Below, one piece after another: positions 24,716-33,971 of a stretch of 64,000 nt of DNA. The translations under genes and the position numbers were made by a program. The DNA is taken from contig JAYPVG010000001.1 of assembly GCA_038134485.1 (NCBI GenBank), positions 62,001-126,000 of the forward strand, in the 5' to 3' direction. The DNA comes from NORP240 sp038134485 (GTDB lineage: Bacteria > Pseudomonadota > Gammaproteobacteria > Pseudomonadales > Pseudohongiellaceae). Under the pieces are notes generated by a model that worked only from the letters and a program-made list of their open reading frames with translations, made no database searches and was not told the DNA's origin. Position 1 is the stretch's first letter. Every line of letters starts with the position of its first letter.

Positions 24716-25690
24716 TCACGGAACCAGCACGATGGAACCTGTGGTTTTGCGCGCTGCCAGATCGCGATGGGCTTTGGCTGCGTCTTTTAGGGCGTAATGA
24801 TGGTTGACTTCGATCTTTACGTCTCCTGACTTGACCACCCTGATCAGGTCGTTGGCCATACTGCGCAGTTCCGCCGGAGTGCTGGCGTAACTGAAAAGCG
24901 TTGGCCTGGTCATGAACAGCGAGCCTTTCTGTGCCAACAGGGCGGGAGGAAACGCTGGAACCGGACCGGAAGCATTTCCGTAGGTCACAAACAGGCCCCC
25001 TTTGCGTAAACAGTCAAGGGAAGCCGGAAATGTTGCCGCACCGATGGAATCGTAGACTACCGGTACACCCTGGCCTCCGGTAATGCTCTTCACCCGCTTG
25101 ACGAAATCCTGCTTGCTGTAATTTATGGGATAGTCACAACCATGGGCCTTTGCCAGCTTCGCCTTGGCTGGTGACCCGACGGTGCCGATAACGGTCGCGC
25201 CCAGAGATTTTGCCCACTGGCATAAAATCAGTCCGACTCCCCCGGCGGCAGCGTGAACCAGGATGGTTTCCCCTTTTTTGACGCGGTAAGTCTGGCGGAT
25301 TAGATATTGCACAGTCAGACCTTTCAGCATCATGGCCGCGGCTTCGTCGTCGGAAATCTCCTTCGGTATTTTTACCATTCGGCCGGCGTCGATATTGGCG
25401 AATTCCGCATAGCAGCCGGTGCCCGCTGTTCCGGTTGCCACTCGATCGCCAACCTTTAAATCTGTGACACCTGCTCCCACGGCAGTTACCTTGCCGCAGA
25501 GTTCGCCGCCGGGTGTGAATGGCAGGCTGACAGGATACAGCCCGGTACGCTGGTAAATGTCGATGAAATTGACGCCGATGGATTTCGCCTGCACCGTGAC
25601 TTCTCCCTTGCGGGGTTTGCCCACGGAGACTTCTTTGAATTTCATGACCGACGGTGCGCCGATATTTTCAACTACAATTGCTTTGGGCAT
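24716..25690 (-). CDS. NADPH:quinone oxidoreductase (zinc-free MDR family)
   Basis: The 324-residue enzyme matches QOR end to end: GVNFIDIYQRTGLYPVSLPFTPGGELCGKVTAVGAGVTDLKVGDRV, the nucleotide loop HAAAGGVGLILCQWAKSLGATVIGTVGS and the ending LAARKTTGSIVLVP. There are no zinc-ligand cysteines of the alcohol dehydrogenase type. It reduces quinones or enones with NADPH in the cytosol. ATG 25690 has AAGGAT 7 nt upstream. Compare the second, apparently exported, relative at 55570. Confidence 0.88.
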   Translation of the reverse strand: MPKAIVVENIGAPSVMKFKEVSVGKPRKGEVTVQAKSIGVNFIDIYQRTGLYPVSLPFTPGGELCGKVTAVGAGVTDLKVGDRVATGTAGTGCYAEFANIDAGRMVKIPKEISDDEAAAMMLKGLTVQYLIRQTYRVKKGETILVHAAAGGVGLILCQWAKSLGATVIGTVGSPAKAKLAKAHGCDYPINYSKQDFVKRVKSITGGQGVPVVYDSIGAATFPASLDCLRKGGLFVTYGNASGPVPAFPPALLAQKGSLFMTRPTLFSYASTPAELRSMANDLIRVVKSGDVKIEVNHHYALKDAAKAHRDLAARKTTGSIVLVP

Positions 25691-25744
25691 GCTTGTATCC
25701 TTAACTACACTAAATTCTATTGATGCTGATTGACCAATTCTCGC

Positions 25745-26818
25745 TTAAAGCTCAACTCGAGCCAGAGCAATCCCCGCTTCGCCCCCCACGGTATAGAGCA
25801 GGTAGACCACCCCGTTTTCCTCGAAGATCGCCGGATCACGTAGCTGATTGACGCGACCGTAGGCTGTGCTGCGGACCGAAGGTTCTACTGGTGCTGATGC
25901 GCCTTCCCAGTCGAATTCGGGCCTTAAAACTTCCACCCAGTCCGATTCCTGCCAGTTCATCCAGTCGCCGCTTAGATCCAAGGTACTGAGCTTGATATGC
26001 TCTGGCGCATCACCAACCTGGGTCCAGAAGATCAACAGGGTATCGTCGCGCTTCAACAGCGCCGCGTGGCGCATGTTGGCGTTGAACAACAGCGGGCCGG
26101 ATTCAAAATTCGTGAAGCCGTCTCTGGAACGATAGAACTGGCCTGGCATCGACATGGCGTAAGTCATGCCATCGTGGGCGAAAGTACGCATGTAGGTGCG
26201 GCCCAACTCCTGCGGCTGAGCGGTGAAGTTGATGCCGTCGGGTGAGGTTGCCACGCGAGTCAGCTGGCGTCCCGGCCCGTCCAGTCCGTGGAAATACATG
26301 ATGAAACGCCGATTCGCTTCATCGATATGGACATCAGGAGAAGCGATATGTGGCTGGGTCAGTTCAGTAACCCAGTCGTGAGAGTAGGCAACGCCGCTGG
26401 CCTCGTTTCTTGCCACCAGCTCCGCAAGACGTTCTTCGGAAATTGGTGGCGGTTCACTGGGGAAATAGGATTCGCCAATCTGCAGACTGCCGGGCACATG
26501 TACACGCCAGGGACCGGTCAAATCATCGGCATATGCGAGACGGATGTAGCTCCCTTTATGGTCGGCAAAGTACAGGTAATAATCGCCCATCTTACCCTGT
26601 ACCCAGTCTGGAACCCGCACCAGGGAAGGGCCCTGGATATTGATGCCAATACTTGGATCAAGTTCCGGGCCAATGATGGGCCGGTTCAGCAGTCTGGTAA
26701 TTTGAACATTTTCGATTTCCGTCTGGGCCTGGCTGTGAATTGAGAATAACAGCAACGCTGCCAGCAAGGTCGTCAGGGAGTGTTTACGCCCGGTGCGGCG
26801 CCATTTGATTGAGTACAT
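25745..26818 (-). CDS. Secreted five-bladed propeller, GH43-like fold
   Basis: The 357-residue product has a signal peptide (IHSQAQ, residue 32). The sequence pattern, LNRPIIGPELDPSIGINIQGPSLVRVPDW, YYLYFADHKGSYIRLAYADDLTGPW, ASPDVHIDEANRRFIMYFHG and LRDPAIFEENGVVYLLYTVGGEAGIALARV, is that of GH43/GH32-type five-bladed propellers, in which each blade starts with a DP or PS-type turn. A glycosidase role is possible but the catalytic acid trio is not clear, so it may be a binding protein. Confidence 0.72.
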   Translation of the reverse strand: MYSIKWRRTGRKHSLTTLLAALLLFSIHSQAQTEIENVQITRLLNRPIIGPELDPSIGINIQGPSLVRVPDWVQGKMGDYYLYFADHKGSYIRLAYADDLTGPWRVHVPGSLQIGESYFPSEPPPISEERLAELVARNEASGVAYSHDWVTELTQPHIASPDVHIDEANRRFIMYFHGLDGPGRQLTRVATSPDGINFTAQPQELGRTYMRTFAHDGMTYAMSMPGQFYRSRDGFTNFESGPLLFNANMRHAALLKRDDTLLIFWTQVGDAPEHIKLSTLDLSGDWMNWQESDWVEVLRPEFDWEGASAPVEPSVRSTAYGRVNQLRDPAIFEENGVVYLLYTVGGEAGIALARVEL

Positions 26819-26960
26819 AGCATTTGTTCTTCAGAGTAAATGGTGAGTCTATTGATTGTGGACCGGTTTTCACGCCGCTCCGTAATTGCTTAATCTATGG
26901 TCTGGGAGCGCGGGCGTCAACCGCATCTCCCAAGTAGCTAGCTAGTTCTGGCAGCAGTGT

Positions 26961-28649
26961 TCACTCTGACGGTTTGAAGGCCAGCAACACATTGCCCGGC
27001 ACCTGGCTGAATGAGCCATATCCTGAGCCTACGAACACCATGCCTGATCCTGCCGCGATGGAATGGCTGTCGATCGATCCGCCGTATCCCTCGACGCCGT
27101 TGACGGTTTCAAAATCAATCACGGTATCGTACTCAAACAGAATCTCACCGGAGCCGGAGTCAAATACGAACAGGCGTCCGTCAAGCCCTGCTGTAATAAC
27201 TGCGCCATCCACTGACAAAGGCGTAGCGGAAAAGCCGGACCGTGATTCACAATTTCGCAAGCGTTCGCTGCGATGAGGACCACAATCTGGCTGCACTTCG
27301 TAGTACCAGCTTGATTCGCCGGTACCCACAAAGTAGGTGTACAGTCCAGGACGGCTGTTCCGGCCCATGCCGCCCGGATCATTGATGGTCATAAAGGCGC
27401 GCTGGGAGTCTGTGGCCACGCCCCAGTGGTTGCCGCCAAGCGCGGTGCCATCGCCGATACGCTGGTTCCACACCAGCGCGCCGCTGTCCGGGTCCAGCGC
27501 CCAGAGATCCCCGGACTTCTGACCGGCAATCAGCAGCTCGCGCCCACCCGCGGATACCAGCATGGCGGGACCCCCGAAATCGAAATCCACGGCATTGGTG
27601 TCATCGAGGATGATACAGTTGGGGCCAGTCTCCCGGCCGCTGCAGCCGAAATTCCACATGTCGTTTTCAAGCGCCTGGAATACCCATTTTTGCTCGCCCG
27701 TTTCAAGGTCAAGGGCAATGACGGCATCACTGGTTACGGTAGTGGGGTGCGACGTATTTTCCCCGGTAGTAACATAGACCTGACTGCGCTGCGGGTCTAT
27801 GGTAGGAGTGCTCCATATAGGCGCGCCGGAAGGACCCCGCTGTCTGACGCCGGTCGCGCTCACCATCCCGTTATAGTCCGCCGTCGGCATGGTGTGATAC
27901 TCCCAAAGCTTTTCACCGCTGCTCGCATCAAGTGCAGTAACGGCACCGTGGTTCACACAGCATTCGAAGCGCGGATTGCCGCCGGCGGTCACACCGGAAC
28001 CAGATAGCGGAACGATAATCCTGCCATCATGAATCACCGGGGTACCGGTAATCATGGCCTGGTTGTCAGAGGCTTGAGCGCTGGCGACCCAGATCGCTTC
28101 GCCGTTTTCCGCGTTAACGGCGTGCACCATGCCCCGCGGGTCGCCAAATACCAGAGTCCCCCGACCGTCGATTACCGCATAGGCCAGAGACGAACGCAGG
28201 CGCGAGCCGGCTTCGTAAACCCAGCGAGCGCATCCGGAATCGATATCGAACGCAAACACGCGACCGGAGTCAGTGGCGTTGTAAAAAATAGTCGAGCCGA
28301 TAATGACCGGTGCCGCGCGCATGCTCGAAGTTTCGGGAAATGCGACTGCCCACGCCAGCTCCAGCCGTGACAGATCGGCTGTGGTCAGGCCCGCCTCAGA
28401 GGCTTCGAGATGACGCAGGTTGTTGCCGCCGGCATCCGTGAAGGTAAAGCTCACCGGCTGTTGCAGATCTACTGAACGATTGTCCGCTGTGCACAGGGTG
28501 TCAGCAATCCAGTCCTGATTCTTAAGGTCCTCCGTGGTCTGCTGTTGAGCTGCGGCCTGGCCCATGCTTAATAACAGGGCCAGCCACAGCAATGTTCCAT
28601 GTACGCGGAAAAACCTGAATATTGATCGTGACCCCGAGGTGATATGCAT
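26961..28649 (-). CDS. PQQ quinoprotein, polyvinyl-alcohol-dehydrogenase-like
   Basis: The 562-residue periplasmic protein has a signal peptide (QAAAQ, residue 35) and a PQQ propeller of the PVA-dehydrogenase type: FECCVNHGAVTALDASSGEKLWEY (with adjacent cysteines), APIWSTPTIDPQRSQVYVTTGENTS, QALENDMWNFGC and AVDFDFGGPAML. PVA dehydrogenases oxidise secondary alcohols. The fused cytochrome domain seen in some relatives is missing. ATG 28649 has AGGAT upstream. It lies 20 nt after the saccharopine-dehydrogenase-like gene, in an apparent operon. Confidence 0.82.
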   Translation of the reverse strand: MHITSGSRSIFRFFRVHGTLLWLALLLSMGQAAAQQQTTEDLKNQDWIADTLCTADNRSVDLQQPVSFTFTDAGGNNLRHLEASEAGLTTADLSRLELAWAVAFPETSSMRAAPVIIGSTIFYNATDSGRVFAFDIDSGCARWVYEAGSRLRSSLAYAVIDGRGTLVFGDPRGMVHAVNAENGEAIWVASAQASDNQAMITGTPVIHDGRIIVPLSGSGVTAGGNPRFECCVNHGAVTALDASSGEKLWEYHTMPTADYNGMVSATGVRQRGPSGAPIWSTPTIDPQRSQVYVTTGENTSHPTTVTSDAVIALDLETGEQKWVFQALENDMWNFGCSGRETGPNCIILDDTNAVDFDFGGPAMLVSAGGRELLIAGQKSGDLWALDPDSGALVWNQRIGDGTALGGNHWGVATDSQRAFMTINDPGGMGRNSRPGLYTYFVGTGESSWYYEVQPDCGPHRSERLRNCESRSGFSATPLSVDGAVITAGLDGRLFVFDSGSGEILFEYDTVIDFETVNGVEGYGGSIDSHSIAAGSGMVFVGSGYGSFSQVPGNVLLAFKPSE

Positions 28650-28669
28650 AAAAATCCTGTGTGCTGTGA

Positions 28670-29911
28670 TTAGTTGGAATTACCTTGAGATTCTAGCAGG
28701 TCGAATGTGAAGCCTGCGTGGTCGATGAGTCGTCGTATCAAATTTTCTCCCATTGCCGTCGCAGGCGTCCAGAATCCTCCGGGCGTTTCGTCAGCAGGAA
28801 TGTCCCGGGCCAGACAAAGCCCCGCCTGGGCGAGCATCTTAGCTGTAGATCCGTATCCGGGGTCGCGATCACCGGTGACGCGGACGGCGATCGACTGGCC
28901 CTGTTCGCCCTGGCCGAAAAAACGCAGGTCAAAATGCCCCTTGCGTTGTTCCTCTGGAGACGGCCCCTCACCGGGCTTGGGCAGGAACTTCAGCGCCAGC
29001 CACCGCAGCGGCCGAACCGCCATGGCCACGGTCATCAGGGTCATGCCCCTGGCGGTCTTTTTTGCGCGCCGCTTGCCGGCGGACTCGTCCCCGGTCAATA
29101 TGCCTTCGTCGTACAGGAAATTCCTGTGAAAGGGTGGATCCAGCAAGGCGTTGGTGCGCAGTACCACCCGCGTGTTGATAGCGGCCATCACAAATGGAGC
29201 TACCCAGGAGGAGAAATCCTTATCGTACGCCATGCCGACCAGGCGCTGGGTGGGTCTGGCTTCAGCCGAAGGTGGGCAAAGCGAGTATAGGTCACCCAGT
29301 TCCTGCCGCAGCTGCTTATCTCTGGCTACTTCTTTATACACATTCACCATGCTGGCGATCGTGCCGCCGGAGGCGCCGCCTTTCAGCCCCTTGACCCGCA
29401 TTTTCACCTGTTGGCAATATGCGCCCAGCTGCTGCTTGGCAAGCTGTTGCAGAAAATAGGTGCCCATGTCCGAGGGGATCGAATCAAATCCGCAGCAATG
29501 AACAATACGGGCGCCAGTCTGACGGGCTGTTGCCTGGTAGCGATCTATCATTCGCCTGATCCATTGAGGTTCGCCAGTCAGATCGCAGTAGTCGGTGCCG
29601 GTTTCGGCGCACACCTTTACCAGGGTTTCGCCGTAAAGTGCGTAAGGTCCGACGGTGCTGAGCACGACTCGCGCCTTATTGCACATATCCCGCAGCGCAT
29701 CTTCATCTTCGGCATCGGCGACCAGATAGCGAATGGCCTCGTGGGGTTTTCCAAGGCTCAGCCTGACCTGATTCAGTTTTGATTCGCTGCGGCCAGCCAT
29801 AGCCCAACTGGAATCAGGAAAATTAATTTCCGCCGCCAGGTATTGACACAGAATCTTGCCGACAAAACTGGTGGCGCCATAAACGACGATTTCAAATTCG
29901 CGATTGCTCAC
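28670..29911 (-). CDS. Saccharopine-dehydrogenase-like NAD(P)-binding reductase
   Basis: The 413-residue protein starts with a Rossmann loop IVVYGATSFVGKILCQYL and continues with AGRSESKL, VVLSTVGPYALYGETLVKVCAETGTDYCDLTGEPQW and HCCGFDSIPSDMGTYFLQQL, the layout of the trans-acting enoyl reductase / SCCPDH group and not of lysine-pathway saccharopine reductase. Mycobacterial relatives reduce enoyl-polyketides; substrate here is unknown. Neighbours are an acyl-CoA ligase upstream and a quinoprotein downstream on the same strand, which suggests a lipid or polyol pathway. Confidence 0.83.
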   Translation of the reverse strand: MSNREFEIVVYGATSFVGKILCQYLAAEINFPDSSWAMAGRSESKLNQVRLSLGKPHEAIRYLVADAEDEDALRDMCNKARVVLSTVGPYALYGETLVKVCAETGTDYCDLTGEPQWIRRMIDRYQATARQTGARIVHCCGFDSIPSDMGTYFLQQLAKQQLGAYCQQVKMRVKGLKGGASGGTIASMVNVYKEVARDKQLRQELGDLYSLCPPSAEARPTQRLVGMAYDKDFSSWVAPFVMAAINTRVVLRTNALLDPPFHRNFLYDEGILTGDESAGKRRAKKTARGMTLMTVAMAVRPLRWLALKFLPKPGEGPSPEEQRKGHFDLRFFGQGEQGQSIAVRVTGDRDPGYGSTAKMLAQAGLCLARDIPADETPGGFWTPATAMGENLIRRLIDHAGFTFDLLESQGNSN

Positions 29912-30017
29912 AGTTTCACCAGCTATCTTTTCCTTTACGCGCCTGCTGCGGGGGATCTAAAAAATAACTCTGCCACGGTCCTCTTCAACCAGCAGCCGGT
30001 CAAGTGAGATTCGAGGC

Positions 30018-31532
30018 TTAGTTGACTGACCTGTCCTGGCCTTCCCAGTAGGGCGCTCGTAGTTCCCGCTTTAAAACCTTGCCCGGCCCGGACTTGGGAA
30101 GCGGTTCCTCGCGCAAATCAATGCCCTTTGGCACCTTGTAACCGGCAATCTTTTCCCTGCAAAAATCCACCAATTGCCCGGTATCCAGGGTTTCATGTCC
30201 TTCTCTTGGTACCACGATTGCCCACACCGCTTCGCCCCATCTTTCATCAGGCACACCGAAAACAGCGGCTTCCAGTACTCCCGGATGCTGGTACAGGGCT
30301 TCTTCAACTTCCGTCGAGTAAACATTTTCGCCACCGGTAACGATCATGTCTTTGCTGCGATCCACCAGAAATAAATAGCCGTCTTCATCGAAGTAGCCCA
30401 GGTCGCCGGTCCAGTAGGCACCATCTTTCAGTGCGGCCGCGGTCTGCTCCGGCTTGTTCCAGTAACCCCGCATGACATTCGGGCCGCGAACGACTACTTC
30501 GCCGATCTCTCCCGCGGTCAGTTCCACACCCTCCGGATTCAATATTCGGACCTCATTTCCTATCACCGGGCGTCCGCATGAGCGAGCTAGCGGCGAATCA
30601 ATAATCAACTGTTCATCCGGCAGGCAGGTGCACAGCGGGGAGAGTTCGGTGGCGCCGTACACCTCGCTAAGCCGCGCCGAAGGGAAGGCCGAATGAGTGC
30701 GACGCAGCACCTCAGTTGCAATTGGAGAGCCCCCATGGCCTATCAATCGAAGGCTGTCTACTTTACGTGGTCGCACGTGCTGTTCTTCAGCGATTGCTGC
30801 CAGCATGGTGGGCACACCCAGGGTAATGGTCACCTCGTGTCGTTCAATCTCATCCAGCGCGGCTCGAGGGTCGAAAGCTGCCAGCGGAACCTGACAACCC
30901 AGAGTCCAGATACTCGGTAATATTGCGATTGATCCGGCAGCATGGAACATTGGCGCCATTACCAGCATGACATCGTTCTCGTAATGGGGCGTGCATATGA
31001 GGTAGTGAAGGCTATTGGCGATCAGGTTGCGATGGGTAAGCATCACACCTTTGGATGCCCCGGTAGTACCGCCTGTATAAAAAAGACCGGCAAGATCGTC
31101 TTCAGTAACGTGCTGCCCCAGGGTAGCGGGATCCGCATTAGAAAGCAGGGCCTCGTAGTCATCGGGGATCATGACTACCCGTTCCACAATCTCCGCCAGC
31201 GCTCCCGGATCGCGATCGCAGATCAGTACCCGGGAACCCGAATCTCGCAGTGCGTACTCCAATTCCGGCATCGCGTGCCGGGTATTGAGTGGCACAACCA
31301 CGAAACCGGCTGCAGGTATGCCAACGTAGGTTTCGATATATTGATGACTGTTTGCCGCGAGAATGGCTACCCTATCACCTTTGGTCAGACCCATGTCGGC
31401 GATGGCGTTAGCTAGTCGCCTACAGCGATCCTGGAGCTCAAGGAAGCTGAAAGACCGACCCTGGTCAATGACCGCCGTCTTGTTTGCGGCATTTCTGATT
31501 GCGGTGGCTAACGGATCGGCAAAAGTATGCAT
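30018..31532 (-). CDS. AMP-forming acyl-CoA ligase
   Basis: ATG 31532 is chosen (AAGGGG 8 nt upstream); 504 residues. The ANL-family motifs are complete: P-loop FYTGGTTGASKGVMLTH, the adenine site SEVYGATELSP, YWTGDLGYFDEDGYLFLVDRSKDMIVTGGENVYSTEVEEAL, and the C-terminal catalytic lysine in PKSGPGKVLKREL. It activates a carboxylic acid, probably a fatty or aryl acid, to its CoA thioester. It is the first gene of the minus-strand run and is divergent from the amidohydrolase lipoprotein. Confidence 0.9.
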   Translation of the reverse strand: MHTFADPLATAIRNAANKTAVIDQGRSFSFLELQDRCRRLANAIADMGLTKGDRVAILAANSHQYIETYVGIPAAGFVVVPLNTRHAMPELEYALRDSGSRVLICDRDPGALAEIVERVVMIPDDYEALLSNADPATLGQHVTEDDLAGLFYTGGTTGASKGVMLTHRNLIANSLHYLICTPHYENDVMLVMAPMFHAAGSIAILPSIWTLGCQVPLAAFDPRAALDEIERHEVTITLGVPTMLAAIAEEQHVRPRKVDSLRLIGHGGSPIATEVLRRTHSAFPSARLSEVYGATELSPLCTCLPDEQLIIDSPLARSCGRPVIGNEVRILNPEGVELTAGEIGEVVVRGPNVMRGYWNKPEQTAAALKDGAYWTGDLGYFDEDGYLFLVDRSKDMIVTGGENVYSTEVEEALYQHPGVLEAAVFGVPDERWGEAVWAIVVPREGHETLDTGQLVDFCREKIAGYKVPKGIDLREEPLPKSGPGKVLKRELRAPYWEGQDRSVN

Positions 31533-31657
31533 CAAGCGCCCCTTTTTTATTGTAATAGATAAACCAGAGTAATCGGGAATGAGCCGTATGTGAAGTTTAT
31601 AATTGGATTTCCAATGGCTATACTCAAGCGACTTTCGGTCAATACAGGAATTCTAAT

Positions 31658-33064
31658 GTGAACAGCACGTATATCAGAGCTATTTGCTTTCTGGGCGTGG
31701 CAACTTTACTCCAGAGTTGTGAACCGTCAGATTCAAACTCGGTCTCTGCCCAGTCAGCCAACCAGTCAACGCTGTTTTTCGGCGCCCGTTTACTGATTGG
31801 TGATGGCAGTGTCATCGAGGATGGTGCGCTGCTGACAGAGGGCTCCACCATCACCGCGGTAGGCGCCGCGCTTGACCTTGAGGCACCTGCAGGCGTCAAT
31901 CGGGTAGATCTGCGAGGCAGGACTGTTATGCCCACCATGATTGATGCCCACGCACATCTGGGCTACGAGGGCTACACAAGTTGGGGTGCCGAACATTATT
32001 CTCGCGAGACACTCATAGATCACCTGAATCGTTACGCCTACTACGGCTTTTCCGCGGTTTTTTCCGCTGGCAGTGATCCAGACGACCTGTCCTTGCGGCT
32101 TCAGGCCGAGCAGCGCAGTGGCGATGTCGGCGGCGCGCAGTTTCTTTTCGCGGCGGGCATGGGTCCACCGGGACAGGGTCCCAATGATCGGTTTCTTACC
32201 CATGCATTATCGATCCAGGAAAGTACCGGCATGATGGTTCTTCGTGGATTGGAGAGTCCGGACCAGGCTCGCGCCATGGCACGTGAGGTGGCAGCCAAGG
32301 GTATTCCGTTTATCAAGATCTGGGTTGACGATCGCGGCGGAAGCCAGGACAAGCTGACGTCCGAGCTCTATCGCCCTCTCATTGACGAGGCCCGGCAGCA
32401 AGGTCTCAAGGTGTTCGTGCATCAGCAATTTGCCTCCGACATGCCGGGTCTGTTGGCCGCAGGTGTTGACGGATTCCTGCACGGCCGCCTCGGTCCCGAA
32501 CTGGACCGCGAGTTGGCGGATCAGATCGCGGCTGCTGGTGCTTTCCTGGTGCCTAATCTGGGGCTGGGAGAATTGCGTCAGGAGCGGGTTGCCAGTGACG
32601 CATTCATGCAGGAAATAGTACCCCAGAGAGTAGTGAACCGGCTCGGTGAGGCGTTCGACCAGCGTCCTCCGTCTTCAGCAGGCAGCCATCAGGAGCAGGC
32701 CTTGCAGGAATCCATGGCGCACCTGTTGGCAGCCGGGGTGGATATAGTGCTGGGGACCGATGCCGGGGCCGTCCCGGATCATTTTTTCGGTTACACGGGG
32801 CATCGGGAGCTGGAGATTTTTGTCAGGCTCGGTATGACACCCATGCAGGCAATTATGGCAGCTACCAGCAGACCTGCCCAGCGACTGGGCCTGGATGAAC
32901 TGGGTACCCTGGCACCGGGCAAGCGAGCCGACTTTATCGTACTGGCCGAGAACCCACTCATGGATATCCGCAACACCCGTTCTATAGCCAGTGTGTACCA
33001 GGCAGGCAGACGGGTGGATCGGGACGCCCTGCGCGACAACTGGCTCGCTGCCGCGGCACGGTAA
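31658..33064 (+). CDS. Amidohydrolase-family lipoprotein
   Basis: The 468-residue protein has a lipoprotein signal with Cys21 in LLQSC. The amidohydrolase barrel shows the metal motif DAHAH (His98, His100), a HQQ strand (GLKVFVHQQFA), a further His in DGFLHGR and the catalytic Asp in LGTDAGAVP, ending with the usual LGTLAPGKRADFIVL strand. Members hydrolyse amides, lactams, ureas or imidazolones. The lipoprotein anchor places it in the envelope. The hotdog gene starts 1 nt after its stop, so the pair is translationally linked. Confidence 0.88.
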   Translation: MNSTYIRAICFLGVATLLQSCEPSDSNSVSAQSANQSTLFFGARLLIGDGSVIEDGALLTEGSTITAVGAALDLEAPAGVNRVDLRGRTVMPTMIDAHAHLGYEGYTSWGAEHYSRETLIDHLNRYAYYGFSAVFSAGSDPDDLSLRLQAEQRSGDVGGAQFLFAAGMGPPGQGPNDRFLTHALSIQESTGMMVLRGLESPDQARAMAREVAAKGIPFIKIWVDDRGGSQDKLTSELYRPLIDEARQQGLKVFVHQQFASDMPGLLAAGVDGFLHGRLGPELDRELADQIAAAGAFLVPNLGLGELRQERVASDAFMQEIVPQRVVNRLGEAFDQRPPSSAGSHQEQALQESMAHLLAAGVDIVLGTDAGAVPDHFFGYTGHRELEIFVRLGMTPMQAIMAATSRPAQRLGLDELGTLAPGKRADFIVLAENPLMDIRNTRSIASVYQAGRRVDRDALRDNWLAAAAR

Positions 33065-33065
33065 T

Positions 33066-33872
33066 ATGGAGTCTTTGGGCTACCGCATAAGCGCCGTCAA
33101 CGATGCGCTGACCTCGGAAAACCGCATTCACAGTGACGACATTGCCAGAAAATACGGTTTTAGCGGCGCTCTGGTTAGCGGGGTCAGTGTATTTGGTTAT
33201 CTCACCCGTCCCCTGGTTGCTGCGATAGGTCAGAGCTGGTTCCGCTGCACGGTGGCGGACGTCAGGTTTCTCAAACCTGCCTACGAAGGCGATTTGCTCG
33301 ACATCCGTTTGCAGCCATTGCAGGCCGGTCAATCTGATCATTGTCAGGTGGTCGTAAGAAACCCCGGCGGATCACTGTTGGCGCAACTGGACTCACACCG
33401 ACCGGAAATCATGGAGCCCACAGATCCCATGATTGACCTGCCTCCGGCCAATTGCGCGCCAGCCAGGCCCGAAATAAGCTGGGATCTGGTCGAGCCAGGG
33501 GTCGCGGCGCCACGCTACGAATTTGTGGTCGATGCGGACCTTCAGCAAAAGGCGCTCGATCTGATGCGCGATGACCTGGAGCTATATGCTCAGGACGAGA
33601 ATCCGCCCGTTCATCCCTACCTGCTGCTTAAAGAATGTAATCAGGCACTGATGCGAATGTTCATTCTGCCGGCGTGGATTCACGCTGGCAGCCGCCTGGT
33701 GCTGCGAGAACCGCTGACAGTGGGTGAAATCTGTGAAGTGATTACTGTGCCAATCGAAAAATGGCTGCGCAAGGGGCATCAGTTTATCCGCTTGTACATC
33801 GCTTTTCGCGGCAGCCATGGGATCGCCCTGGAGGTATACCACACCGCGATTTTTAAGATAGCGGGCAATTGA
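33066..33872 (+). CDS. MaoC-like hotdog-fold protein
   Basis: The start is ATG 33066, one base past the amidohydrolase stop; 268 residues. KYGFSGALVSGVSVFGYLTRPLVAAIG and the following FRCTVADVRFLKPAYEGDLLDIRLQPL resemble the R-hydratase/MaoC hotdog in which the core helix is followed by a strand for acyl binding. A second, weaker repeat (RLVLREPLTVGEICEVITVP...IRLYIAF) suggests a tandem hotdog. The catalytic Asp/His pair of MaoC (usually D-x4-H) is not obvious, so hydratase activity is uncertain; a thioesterase or binding role is possible. Confidence 0.7.
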   Translation: MESLGYRISAVNDALTSENRIHSDDIARKYGFSGALVSGVSVFGYLTRPLVAAIGQSWFRCTVADVRFLKPAYEGDLLDIRLQPLQAGQSDHCQVVVRNPGGSLLAQLDSHRPEIMEPTDPMIDLPPANCAPARPEISWDLVEPGVAAPRYEFVVDADLQQKALDLMRDDLELYAQDENPPVHPYLLLKECNQALMRMFILPAWIHAGSRLVLREPLTVGEICEVITVPIEKWLRKGHQFIRLYIAFRGSHGIALEVYHTAIFKIAGN

Positions 33873-33971
33873 TTTAGCTTGAAAAATTCGGCTTACCGGC
33901 GTAACTTTGCTGGGTTATGCTGTCAAAACCTCTATAAGAAATACAAGTAGAATCACCAGTTGGAGGATTCA

